In this document: piece after piece, positions 1 to 9,123 of the stretch
How positions within the stretch are numbered: the stretch's first letter is position 1
Layout of the letters: the number at the start of each line of letters is the position of its first letter
NCBI GenBank assembly: GCA_038503075.1
Contig: JBCAML010000002.1
Coordinates: forward strand, 1,922,001 to 1,986,000
Origin: Gyromitra esculenta
Lineage: Eukaryota > Ascomycota > Pezizomycetes > Pezizales > Discinaceae
Reading direction: 5' to 3'
DNA: 64,000 nucleotides
The notes under the pieces: generated by a model
What the model was told of the DNA's origin: nothing
Seen by the model: the letters and a program-made list of their open reading frames with translations, nothing else
The model's database searches: none
Program-made: the position numbers and the translations under genes

Positions 1-240
1 GGGTGCCAAATCCCGCCAACCCCTCTTTGGAAGTTATTCATCGTGCACACGTGCAGCTGCGATTTGAGAAATGTCTCGATCTCATTGTTGGTTATATAAC
101 TAACCTAGCAATTTCGGATCGATATCACTACGTATACAGGGGTCCGGGACCCACCCCTCATAATTATCAAGCTCCTAGTACCATATTAGAACCCATATTA
201 GGCGTAAAAGTCAAATGGCGATGTATTTATTATCGAGATT

Positions 241-2901
241 TTAGCTTACCGGTGGTGGTTGATTAAAAGAATATACATAGGCAGAATTGTGATCTCCTGT
301 TGCTTGTGATGGACCTAATGCGCTATCGAACGTCAAGTCTATTTAGACAACATTATATCAGCGACTACATTAAAGAAGGCTTGAGATACGTATACCCGAG
401 GTTTTGACACTTACCAGAACCATTATCAACGTCGATGTCGGCCAGATATTCGAATTCTTTGTAGTAATTTTCCCCTAGCGACGAAATTTTGTCACTTATT
501 CTCCGTAGTTCGCCTAGCGTTTGGCTGATTGGTTCATGCGCATTACTGTTTTGAGATATACGGTCTCCAGAGCCCACGTTCCACTGATCTACTCGATTTT
601 AGCAGAGTTCTTACAGCGGTATGACAGAGAAGTAGAATTAATCATGACTCACTGTAACTTCTACCATCCTCGACTAGGATTGGTAAGCTAGGCCCAGAAG
701 ACACATCATTTGCTGCTGGCTGGTTCAGAGGCGCTGCCTTCTGTTTTTCAAGCATATACCCAAGGGCAAGCCGGGCACCCGATGGAAATCTGGTAATAAA
801 TTGCTGCATAAAAACTTCAACTGCCGCCTCGCCGCATCTCTCGGCCAGATTATATTGTTGCTCAAGCTGATCCAAAAACTCATCCCTATCGCCTGGCATT
901 GAAGCCTTCGGGCTCTTCGGACTTGTTATCGTGAAATTCTTCAAAGTCTGATTTCCTGTGTTTTTCGGGGCTGCTAATGATTTTAGTAGTTCATTTTCTA
1001 TATCGTGGTTTGCTAGGGCATCGCTTCGGCCCGACCCAGGTGACGATTGCAAATCTAAGTAGTAGCAGTCAGTCAAAGAAACAACCAAGTGTTTCAATAA
1101 ATACAAAACAATTCGCACGCACCATCAGTTTGATCTAATAAGTCATACTGTTTCTTGCCCTTGGGAAATAATATCCCATGTATATCATCCTCCGTGGATT
1201 TCAATATCTTCGCGCTAAATTCAGCAATGTATGCTTTTACAGCTTCGTGTGGATAGCACGCATTTTCCTTGATGTGTCGATTAAGTTCGCTCGGCCTACC
1301 ATAACGTTCCAAACAACGTGGGCATTGATGCGGTTTAATATGCACTCCCACAATATGTTGACTAAATAAGTCATTAGTAACAGAAGCTACAACGAGCGCA
1401 TCTGATGATCCACTTACCAAAAATCTTTATGGGTTGCAAACGAACGCCCCCTGCACTTATGTCTTCTCTTAATCTCAGGGTTTGGCTCGTTATCATAATA
1501 TTTGCAAGTAATTGGCCCTTTCACTTTTTCCGGACCAGTCTTTTTCCTAGGTGGTTTATCTGGACAGTTCTCGTCCCCGTCACTAGAACCATCCTCCCTC
1601 GCACGCTTCCTCTCTCCTTGGTTAGCACCCTGTTTTTTATTGTGCGTAACAGTAGTATCTTTCGAACTCGAAGATGATTTCCCCTCGCAGCTGCTACCCT
1701 GACCGCAATTGCCAGGTGAATTCTGGAGATATCCAGTGCCAAGCCTCTCGAATTGCAGATATTCATCAGGCTCCTCCTTGATGCGTAATATCTCGAGACT
1801 ACCCATCAGCTGGTCAATGCATCCAAGTATTTCGGTAATTTGTTTCTGCTTTGTTGCAACCTGTTGTAGTCGGAAGGGCCCAGGAAGAATTCCAGAAGGA
1901 TCGAGATTTATGTCATGCAACCATGACTGAAGCGCAGGCGAGGATTGCGGCTAGAATCACGCCCGTAGTTCGTCAGAATCTAGGGCAGTCAGTTCTTAGA
2001 ATCCAAACTTGCAATACCTCGTTTTCCACTCCTATTCTCGGGTTTGGTGATGATAGTGGTGATGTCGCAGCTTCTGGCTTGTTGGCATCTACAGTATCCC
2101 CTGCCTTTTCACGTTGAGTTAGTATTTATGGATTCAACCAGAAGCAACACCAGCAAATCTACTCACTAAAGGATCTACAATGGCATTTGCTGTTTCTAGT
2201 GGGGGTGGTGGAGACTGCGATAAGGGATGTAACCCGGTGAATGTTCGATTTCCAATCACCTTTTCAAGACCATGTTAATTTTATAGATACGCGAAAAGGA
2301 AAAAAAAAAGGGGGGGTGTCTTACCGGTATGTTTGGAGCTGCTGCAATCTGGAATCCGAGGAGAGCAAAAGTATGTAATCCAGCACCCTCAGACTTGGCG
2401 ATGTCACTAGCACAGAGTAAGTTTCTAGAATGGAGTGAATGTAGGAATAGAACTAAACACACCGAAGATGCGGGAAGCTTTGTCGTTGATATCCAAGAAG
2501 ATGGCAGAATTGGGCTTCTTTTGTTAGGTTGATCCACTGAAATTTACTGAAAGTTCGCGGAAAAGTTTGTAGCATTTTGTTGCCCATCGAGGTAGAATTC
2601 GAAATCGTGCTAGGCTTTACGCAGTTACCATTTCTAGGAAGCGATTCGGATGTCGAGCTATTCGCATGAACTCGGCCGGGGGAAAAACTAGTTTGAGGAG
2701 CTTTTCCTATTTCATTCCAATACATATCGACATCCTCGAGTGTTTTGCATTGGAAACGTAGATGTCGCTGCACGATGGGACGCCCATTCTAAAAAACAAA
2801 AAACATATCAGTGTCAGCGAGAGGACTACTTAATATCTGGAAACAGAACTTACATCATAGTCCACGGATATGACAACCGAATTGGCGAAAGCAAGAGCCA
2901 T
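241..2901 (-). CDS. Fungal C2H2-type zinc-finger protein, ten exons
   Basis: Exons (minus): 2901-2854, 2788-2463, 2406-2325, 2259-2167, 2104-2018, 1950-1418, 1361-1123, 1054-653, 588-415, 338-241. All joins keep frame and give 693 residues ending at a TAA. Introns are 55-80 nt with GTAAGT/GTGAGT-like donors and TACTAAC-like branch sites. Residues about 350-425 carry the zinc-binding core: a basic KPPRKK stretch, a TCKYY...HKCRG segment, then HIVGVHIKPHQCPRCLERYG with C403, C406, H419 and C425. This arrangement (a Cys/His knuckle followed by CPRC and a ...HIKENAC finger) is known from a family of nuclear fungal proteins that probably bind DNA. The first 340 residues are Ser/Pro-rich and unrecognised. 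The C-terminal part has an acidic-Gln segment near KPSMPGDRDEFLDQLEQQYN. The first ATG used here begins MALAFANSVVISVDYD. The finger is certain in type, the role as transcription regulator is inferred. The least secure joins are the first and last exons. Confidence 0.75.
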
Positions 2902-3283
2902 AGGTAGGACTGTCTCAAACATATCATACTTAGTTTCTATATCTATACAAAAAAAAATACTTAATTATCAACCCAGATACTGTTGGTTAATACCCACACG
3001 ATATGTACTATATATGCGTATCTTGTAAACTTAGGATTTCGTCCGCTTTTCGTTACTAAATCTATGCTTTCTCTGACCAGGCTTTGATACCAAGAATTAT
3101 TCGTAAGGTTGCTTGTTATAATAATTGTTTTTGAGAGTAGTTTGGTGTGGTAAAGGCGCAGACGAAAGTCTCGGTTAGGAAGGAAGTCTTCTCAGGTTTT
3201 TAGTTGAATCTGTTACTGAAATCCCATCTCAGAAGCTGCAGAGAGTTAGTTATTAGTGCCAGGTAGTGGTATGGCGTGCCTGC
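2902..3283. other. Intergenic, no gene seen
   Basis: This is the presumed 5' flank of the zinc-finger gene. It is AT-rich, with short A runs near 2947 and a TATATATG stretch near 3010. No open frame with coding character was found. Confidence 0.5.
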
Positions 3284-3349
3284 AGGCACCATCGTGCAGC
3301 CAGGCACCGCTGTGCGGCCAGGCACCGTTGTGCGCCCAGGCACCGTAAT
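3284..3349. repeat. 18-bp minisatellite
   Basis: The heptamer AGGCACC recurs at 3284, 3302, 3320 and 3338, an exact 18-bp period. The units follow the pattern AGGCACC-N2-TGTGCGGCC with a few substitutions. Because 18 is a multiple of three, every frame through it is periodic (for example PGTxVx on plus), but neither flank looks coding. Confidence 0.85.
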
Positions 3350-3510
3350 GTGTGGGCTAACACCAACGCACCAATGGCGCAGTCTGCCAATATTAGAAGG
3401 CGGCTGTATTGGGCAGAGCCTTGTACTACATAGCCAGAGAGACGAGAACCAGTCGGAGAAGCTCCCCGTTCTACGAGGTTTTCGCACAATTAATCCAAGA
3501 CCTCTATTAC

Positions 3511-3683
3511 CTTCGCACCTAGTCCTAGGGCAGCGGTTATGTCGCCTAATTCGAAAATAAACTACTAGAAGTTTCTAGCAGACCTTTACTATTCTACCAT
3601 CTTCGTACCCCTAGTCCTAGTAGCGGTTATGTCGCCTAATTCGAAAATAAATTCCTAGAAGCTTCTAGCAGACCTTTGCTATT
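3511..3683. repeat. Two-copy direct repeat, 90-bp period
   Basis: Segments 3511-3593 and 3601-3683 share about 83 bp with few differences, including the identical block GGTTATGTCGCCTAATTCGA and the later block CTAGCAGACCTTT. The second copy ends exactly where the MITE's TA target begins. Confidence 0.8.
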
Positions 3684-3684
3684 A

Positions 3685-3783
3685 CTCAAGCGGCCGGAAT
3701 CTTTTCAGCTCATGTGATCAACTAATGAGAAGTTAACCTGCCAAATCGGGTCACATGACCTGAAAAGATTTCGGCCGCTTGAG
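3685..3783. mobile_element. MITE, 99 bp, TA-flanked
   Basis: Left arm 3685-3717 and right arm 3751-3783 are inverted repeats of 33 bp with two mismatches, starting CTCAAGCGGCCG. The spacer is 33 bp. TA dinucleotides flank both ends (3683-3684 and 3784-3785), the target duplication of Tc1/mariner-class elements. There is no coding capacity. The termini do not match those of the neighbouring mariner element, so a different transposase would have moved it. Confidence 0.8.
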
Positions 3784-4006
3784 TATACGATCCATTTAAT
3801 CGGATATTTCAGGGAAAATCAGTGCTAAACCAAACAATCCTAACATCAGAATAGCCGAGATACCCGCTAATTCTCAAGTATGAAGAATTAAGCGGGGAGC
3901 CGTGTAATGCACACATCGTGTGGACACGCACGGGCAGACGAGGATTCTCGCGAATGATGCAGAACGACCACATGCTGTGGCCACTGATGTTCACGGGATT
4001 TAAGTA

Positions 4007-4046
4007 AAGTGACTACCCAAAAGTTTTCGTGATGTGCTTACTAAGC
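4007..4046. repeat. Left terminal inverted repeat of the mariner element
   Basis: Forty bases that match the reverse complement of 5297-5336 without mismatch. It lies 130 bp beyond the transposase stop codon. Confidence 0.93.
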
Positions 4047-4175
4047 AAAACATCGGCGGGTTCATGAGGTGATAAAATCAATCACATTACTGCGAAATCA
4101 GGAACCACAAAAATTTTAAAAAATATTGGGAATACAGCTAGCAATAAAGTGTCTAGGAATAATAAAACCATAGGC

Positions 4176-5237
4176 TTAGTATTCAGTATACCATCCTTCT
4201 GCTTTAATTACTGCTTCCACCCGTGCTGGCATAGACCTCCATAGTTTCTCAAAATACTCTTCGGGAATCGAGTCCCATACCAAAGGTAACACTTCTTCTA
4301 GTCTCTGCTTCACTCTATCTGGCCCGCCAGGAGTATCTTTGATGTCAGGATATTGGTCTTGTAGTCTTTTTTTGAGTTCTGTCCAAGCATGTTCGATAGG
4401 ATTTAAATCTGGTGAATAGCGAGGCTGCTGATAGATAGTATAGCCAGTTTTTTTCAGGTATTTTGTAGTTCTATCAGCTGTATGGATTCGAGAGTTGTCT
4501 TGCATGAAGTGGCCAGCGCAGCCTAGAGTGTTGAAGATGCGTTCCATAACAGGACTCAAGAGGTATTGGAGGAGTTTGACATAGAGTTTACTATTGTAGG
4601 ATTTCACTACAATAGGAACAAAGGTACCACGCTTATTTCCATAGAAACACCCCCAAACCATCATAGACACCCTTCCGGATTTAGAAACTGGTTGAATACA
4701 GTCCTTAAACCATCGCTCATGTGGTGTCCGGAAAACCCATACTTGACGAGGATCTTTAGACTTCTCCACCATGCATTCATCGCTAAAAATCACTTTCCTC
4801 CAATCTTCTATTGTCCAATTCCGGTGTTCTAAAGCCCAAACTAACCGCTCTTTTGCTATTTCATCTGTCAATTTGACCCTCCTTGCTGCTCTCCACTTCC
4901 TGATATGGGCTTCGCGCAACGCTCGATCGATTGTATGTAGCGACACATGAGGTGCATACCAACGACGCAGCTCTGAATGTGTCATTGTACGATTTTGACG
5001 TGCGGCACGCTGAAGTACACGCTTATCACGACGATTTAGTTTAGGTGGTCGTCCAGAGCGTGGTAAATCGTTTGTGTTGCCCCGCTGACAGGCACGCATC
5101 AGGAAGCTCTTCACTGTAGACCAAGGGCAACCCATAATCCGCACTACCAGGTAGATCGATCGGAAGCACCAAAAAAAAGCGATTATCATCCCCTTTTGCA
5201 CTGGTGACAGCTTTCGGTATCGTCCTCTGGAAGCCAT
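4176..5237 (-). CDS. Tc1/mariner DDE transposase, intact
   Basis: A single uninterrupted frame of 353 residues, the usual length for fungal Tc1/mariner transposases, starting at ATG (5237). The N-terminal part (about 1-120) is a paired-type helix-turn-helix DNA-binding region with the GRP-like linker LPRSGRPPKL at about 58-67. The catalytic triad is visible: D153 in VIFSDEC, D247 in HFMQDNSRIHTA, and E282 in YSPDLNPIEHAW. The last two acids are separated by 34 residues, i.e. the DD34E class. The enzyme cuts and pastes its element into TA sites in the nucleus. All key residues are present and there is no frameshift or stop, so it could be active. Confidence 0.95.
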   Translation of the reverse strand: MASRGRYRKLSPVQKGMIIAFFWCFRSIYLVVRIMGCPWSTVKSFLMRACQRGNTNDLPRSGRPPKLNRRDKRVLQRAARQNRTMTHSELRRWYAPHVSLHTIDRALREAHIRKWRAARRVKLTDEIAKERLVWALEHRNWTIEDWRKVIFSDECMVEKSKDPRQVWVFRTPHERWFKDCIQPVSKSGRVSMMVWGCFYGNKRGTFVPIVVKSYNSKLYVKLLQYLLSPVMERIFNTLGCAGHFMQDNSRIHTADRTTKYLKKTGYTIYQQPRYSPDLNPIEHAWTELKKRLQDQYPDIKDTPGGPDRVKQRLEEVLPLVWDSIPEEYFEKLWRSMPARVEAVIKAEGWYTEY

Positions 5238-5296
5238 TGTTGCGTGTGTTGCTCAACAGTGCCCGCTAACTGCGGGCGCAACATGCTTCATGTGTC

Positions 5297-5336
5297 GCTT
5301 AGTAAGCACATCACGAAAACTTTTGGGTAGTCACTT
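5297..5336. repeat. Right terminal inverted repeat of the mariner element
   Basis: Forty bases identical to the left arm in inverse orientation. It sits 59 bp upstream of the transposase ATG, so it probably overlaps the promoter region. Confidence 0.93.
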
Positions 5337-5338
5337 TA

Positions 5339-6975
5339 CTTTTGAGACTCACCAAAGTTGCTTGAACAACTCAACACCTATTAACCACTAGTGCGCAGGT
5401 GTGGGAAAAACCTTCGCACCTATCATTTCGCCTACACAGCTGCTACGGGTGGTGGTGGCGTAGTGGCTTATATACATTGGGTATCGTAGCCTCTTAGCCA
5501 ATCAAATTATGCTTGGGCTTTCCGCGACAGCACTTCCACCATAAAACCAATTGCCAGCGCAAAGCATAGTACTTCGCTGACTAGATTCCGATGAGCCCCC
5601 TGCTAGAGTTCCAAACTAGTCTTTCCAATCGGCTGGTCTGAGCTTGGAACAGCCTTCTCCCAGCTCATACATATGTAAAGGATTTATTGGAGCAAATTTT
5701 CCAGTGCTGACATGAGCGAGTTAGCAGCCTTATCTTCTATTACGGAATATATGTTTGAACTGTTTTACCAGCATGTGCTACCATTTTCAGGACCCATCCA
5801 GCCGGCTCAGCTCAGACCAGTATATGCTACATTGAAGGCGCAGCTCAACGCGCAGCATCGAGCACTAAGAATTGATAACTATTTTTTTTCCCCCTCTCAT
5901 GCTTCCAATCGACAGCATGCGAAGTTACCAAATAGACGGATCCAGCAGCGATGAATATAAGGCCCTTGATGAGCTTCCTGGAGTCGCTTCTCACTACCGC
6001 GAATGCATATGGGTTGAGTGGAGGTTCAAAGAAAGTTGGATAAGCTCCCAGGTCATGGGTCATGGTTCGCCTTAGCTCCTTTATTCTGCGCTAAGAACTA
6101 AGGCACGATACCTACTAACCCTAAGCTCGCGATCAGTAATTAAACATCAATGCTTGCCACCCAGTCTCGTGCCCGGGTATTTTGTTTTCCCAGGGATTTG
6201 CGCTGAGAGGTGCGCACACATATATTTCTCAGAACTACCTCTCGCTTAAATGACAACTCTCATAATCTTCAAGTTTTGCAACATAGGTAAGATGCCAATG
6301 CTAGATCGTGAGTGTAATCTTTGGTTTGGTTGACAGTTGGATTGAAGGATCGCCCAGGTGTAGGAAAATAACCATTTGATGCAGCAGAATCTGAGTGACA
6401 AAAAACTACAAAAATAGTTCCCCAATCTTCACCATCATTGTCCACTTCTGGTTCCGTTTCACCATAAAACTGCATCGGGTTGTTTAAAGTAAGGGTACAT
6501 GTAGGCATGATAGTTGTTGTGCTGTTTTGGTTGCGTGTCACGCAGTGATGTCACGTAGGTACACTAGTACTAATGTGGTTCTGAAAAATACACGTGTGCG
6601 CGCCTCTCAGCACGAAATACCCGGGCAAGATAGTACCGGCAGCAGCCATAGGCAGCAGGGGATGGGAACGAACCTACTCGCCCCCACTGCTGTTCCTACC
6701 GTCAAGACGATTTAGTGGAACCAAATTAGTCATCGGAGATATTACCAGCTCTTCAATATCTTTATAGACGTCAATCACCACGAATGAACCATCCAGCCCC
6801 ATACGACCTAAAAAATTAATCAATCAATCCCCCAGATTTTGCGCGTGAAAATAAAATTGTGTGACAAATATCTACTATTAAACATCTCAAAGCCTCCTAT
6901 AAAAAAAATAAAAAACTAGTAATATGCATCTAGATCCCACACCAACCGCAAAGAAACCAAACCCCAAAAACCCCC
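5339..6975. other. Intergenic, no convincing gene
   Basis: About 1.6 kb separates the transposon from the monooxygenase. Short frames exist, the longest on minus at 6269-6541 (start MTRNQNSTTTIMPTC), but none has a recognisable domain, codon periodicity or supporting splice pattern. An A-rich run near 6900-6912 probably lies in the 3' flank of the monooxygenase. Confidence 0.5.
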
Positions 6976-8991
6976 TTATTTGTACACATAGAACGACAGA
7001 TCACCACCCTCCATCTCAAGCTGCGTCTTACCATTACCCATAAACTGGAACCTATTGACGCTGTTATACTTGAAATCAAAGTCTTCGCCACGAATCTTAT
7101 CGATGAGCTCCTTGTAGTGAATGACACTACCAGCATACATGGCCGTAACTTTGCCATCGATGGTTCCATTCTTGTACCAAGATTTGCATCCGCTCGACCA
7201 GACAGTTCGCTTCAAGAACTCTTGGGTATAGGCGTTATATTCCCGCAGCACATCAGGCTTAACCGAGAATGACCTTCGAGGGCAATGTTAGTCGAGGTTT
7301 TATATCAGGGAACACCCCTCGAGTAGCTACTTACTTGATGTTTTCGGTAGAGAGCTTGGTAACCCATTTCAAAATGTACTCTGAAGTCCACTCCATCACC
7401 GCCAACAACGATCCATGGCCGATCGGACAATTCGGTCCGTTGATGATGAAGTAGTTTGGCATGTTCGGCGCATGGATGCCGAGGAAAGCTTCAGGGTCGT
7501 CTCTCCACGAATCAAGGGTCTTTCCGCCCTGACCTCTGATTTTCCATCGTGGAACGAAAGAGACGTCGAAGCCAGTAGCGCAGATGATGGCGTCGAATTC
7601 ACATTCTCCGTCTTTGGTGACTATGCCCTTCGGTGTGATCTTCTGGATGGGGCTCCAGGTATGGTTGCAGTTCTTGGATTGCAGGGCTTCGAGATATCCC
7701 TCACCGGGAGTAAGTCTTCTGCATCCAACGCGCCATTTAGGAATGAATTCCTCCATGAGGTCTTTGTCTCCGCCGAGCCGCTCCTTCATGATGTTGTGGT
7801 ACATGTCAGTGATGAACTTGTTCTCGGGGGAGTCGTTGAGGAGTGCGTAGAAGAAGTGGTTGAACGCGTTCTCGATTTCCTTGCGATATTTGAGGAGCGA
7901 TGCTGGGTTGCTGCGGAACTCTTCTTTTTGCTCCTCGGAGTCTGGATTCAAGGTAAGTAATTGTCCTTCTCGCTAGGTGCGAATAATAACAAGAAGGCGG
8001 ATATACATTTGAAGTTCTTTCCCTCTGGCGTGAACTCTGATGAGTATCCAGCACTGATCCAGGTAGGTGAACGAACGTAATTCGTGAGGTGCCCAGCGAC
8101 CTTTTGCAACTGTGGGACGATCTGGATTCCTGAAGAACCATTTCCGATAACAGCAACTCTCTTGCCGGTGAAGTCATAGCCATCATCCCTGCTTCCCAGT
8201 TAGAGATGGTAGTGCATAGAAAAAAAATTGATCAACTTGCGACTTACCATTGCGCGCTGTGAACCATATGTCCTTTGAAAGACTTGAGGCCTTCGATTTC
8301 GGGCCATTTCCATTTGCTTTAATTAAGTTAGCACTACCACCCTATAAATAATAATAATAATGCACGACAGGCTACATACTTCAGAGCGCCAGAAGCATCA
8401 ATGAATACCTCGCACTCATCCGAGATGATCGTTCCTTGTTGATCAATCTTAAGCTCCCACTTTCCTCGGGACTCGTTCCAGATGGCCTCGATAACCTTGG
8501 AATTGAAAACAACGTCGCGGGCAAGATCGTATTTCTCGGTCGTGGCCTTGATGTAATTAAAGATCTCTTCGCCGCCGCAGTAGTATGAGCTCCAGTTCGG
8601 GTTGGGCTCCCAGGAGAAGGTGTAGATGTGTGCTGGGACATCGCAAGCAATGCCTGGGTAGCGGTTCTCTAGCCAAGTTCCACCAACATCGTGCTAAAGG
8701 ATTAAAGTCAGTATTGCAATTCTGGTAGTTGTAAATTCAGGCTTATTTATTAATTCTTACATTCTTTTCATAGATAACATGTTCCACGAAGCTTTCACAT
8801 TTTACTTCGTGCCTCATTTTGTAGGCAACCATCAAGCCTGCGTGTCCAGCACCGGCAGTCACAACTCTCATCTTCTTGGGGGTGAAGAGACCCTGCTCAA
8901 CAACTGGGACCCAAACATCAGGAAGGCTTTTTTGGGGTGCAGCCTTGGGAGCAGCCATCATGGCCGCTCTGAGACCGAAATAAGACGCCAT
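6976..8991 (-). CDS. FAD-dependent Baeyer-Villiger type monooxygenase
   Basis: Six exons (minus): 8991-8761, 8693-8380, 8316-8248, 8188-8007, 7941-7335, 7273-6976. The joins give 566 residues. Visible motifs are the FAD-binding GAGHAG at 47-52, HDVGGTWLENRYPGIACDV at about 78-96, the Baeyer-Villiger fingerprint FKGHMVHSAQWD at 195-206 (FxGxxxHxxxW[PD], whose Trp codon is split by an intron), the NADPH-binding GNGSSG at 220-225, and a late ATGFD near the C-terminal third. Such flavoenzymes use NADPH and O2 to insert oxygen next to a carbonyl, or to hydroxylate. The substrate cannot be read from sequence. About 40 residues precede the FAD site, a longer leader than minimal family members. No biosynthetic partner genes lie beside it, so it may be a stand-alone oxidative or detoxifying enzyme. 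Confidence 0.92.
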
Positions 8992-9115
8992 AGTGTGATT
9001 GTGATTTGTAGGTAAGGAAGAAATATTAGGGTTTGTTGATTAATTTTAGGCAAGTTGAAATCGCTGGCGAGTGAGTTCTGGATATCCCAACTTGGGGGGC
9101 TCGGGGAGGGGGTGC

Positions 9116-9123
9116 TATATATA
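9116..9123 (-). promoter_or_regulatory. TATA box of the monooxygenase gene
   Basis: TATATATA lies 125-132 bp upstream of the ATG at 8991 on minus, a common spacing in filamentous fungi. It is preceded upstream by C/G-rich sequence. Assignment rests on position and consensus only. Confidence 0.5.

Larger units (their letters stand above)
4007..5336 (-). mobile_element. Complete Tc1/mariner-family transposon
   Basis: The element is 1330 bp with 40-bp terminal inverted repeats that are identical in both arms (4007-4046 and 5297-5336), starting AAGTGACTACCC. TA lies immediately outside both ends (4005-4006, 5337-5338). The flanks read AAG-TA and TA-CTT, which implies a palindromic AAGTACTT target. 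It contains one intact transposase frame on minus. Perfect arms and an uninterrupted gene suggest recent insertion and no visible repeat-induced point mutation. Confidence 0.93.

Noticed and set aside
3276..3560. Frame with repeated PGTxVxPGT units
   Set aside because: The periodicity comes from the 18-bp minisatellite and is present on both strands. There are no flanking exons, domain or splice signals.
6269..6541. Minus-strand frame of 90 codons before the monooxygenase
   Set aside because: No domain, no coding periodicity that I can see and no clear partner exon.
7415..7960. Plus-strand frame of 181 codons
   Set aside because: It is the antisense shadow of exon 5 of the monooxygenase, whose motifs are on minus.
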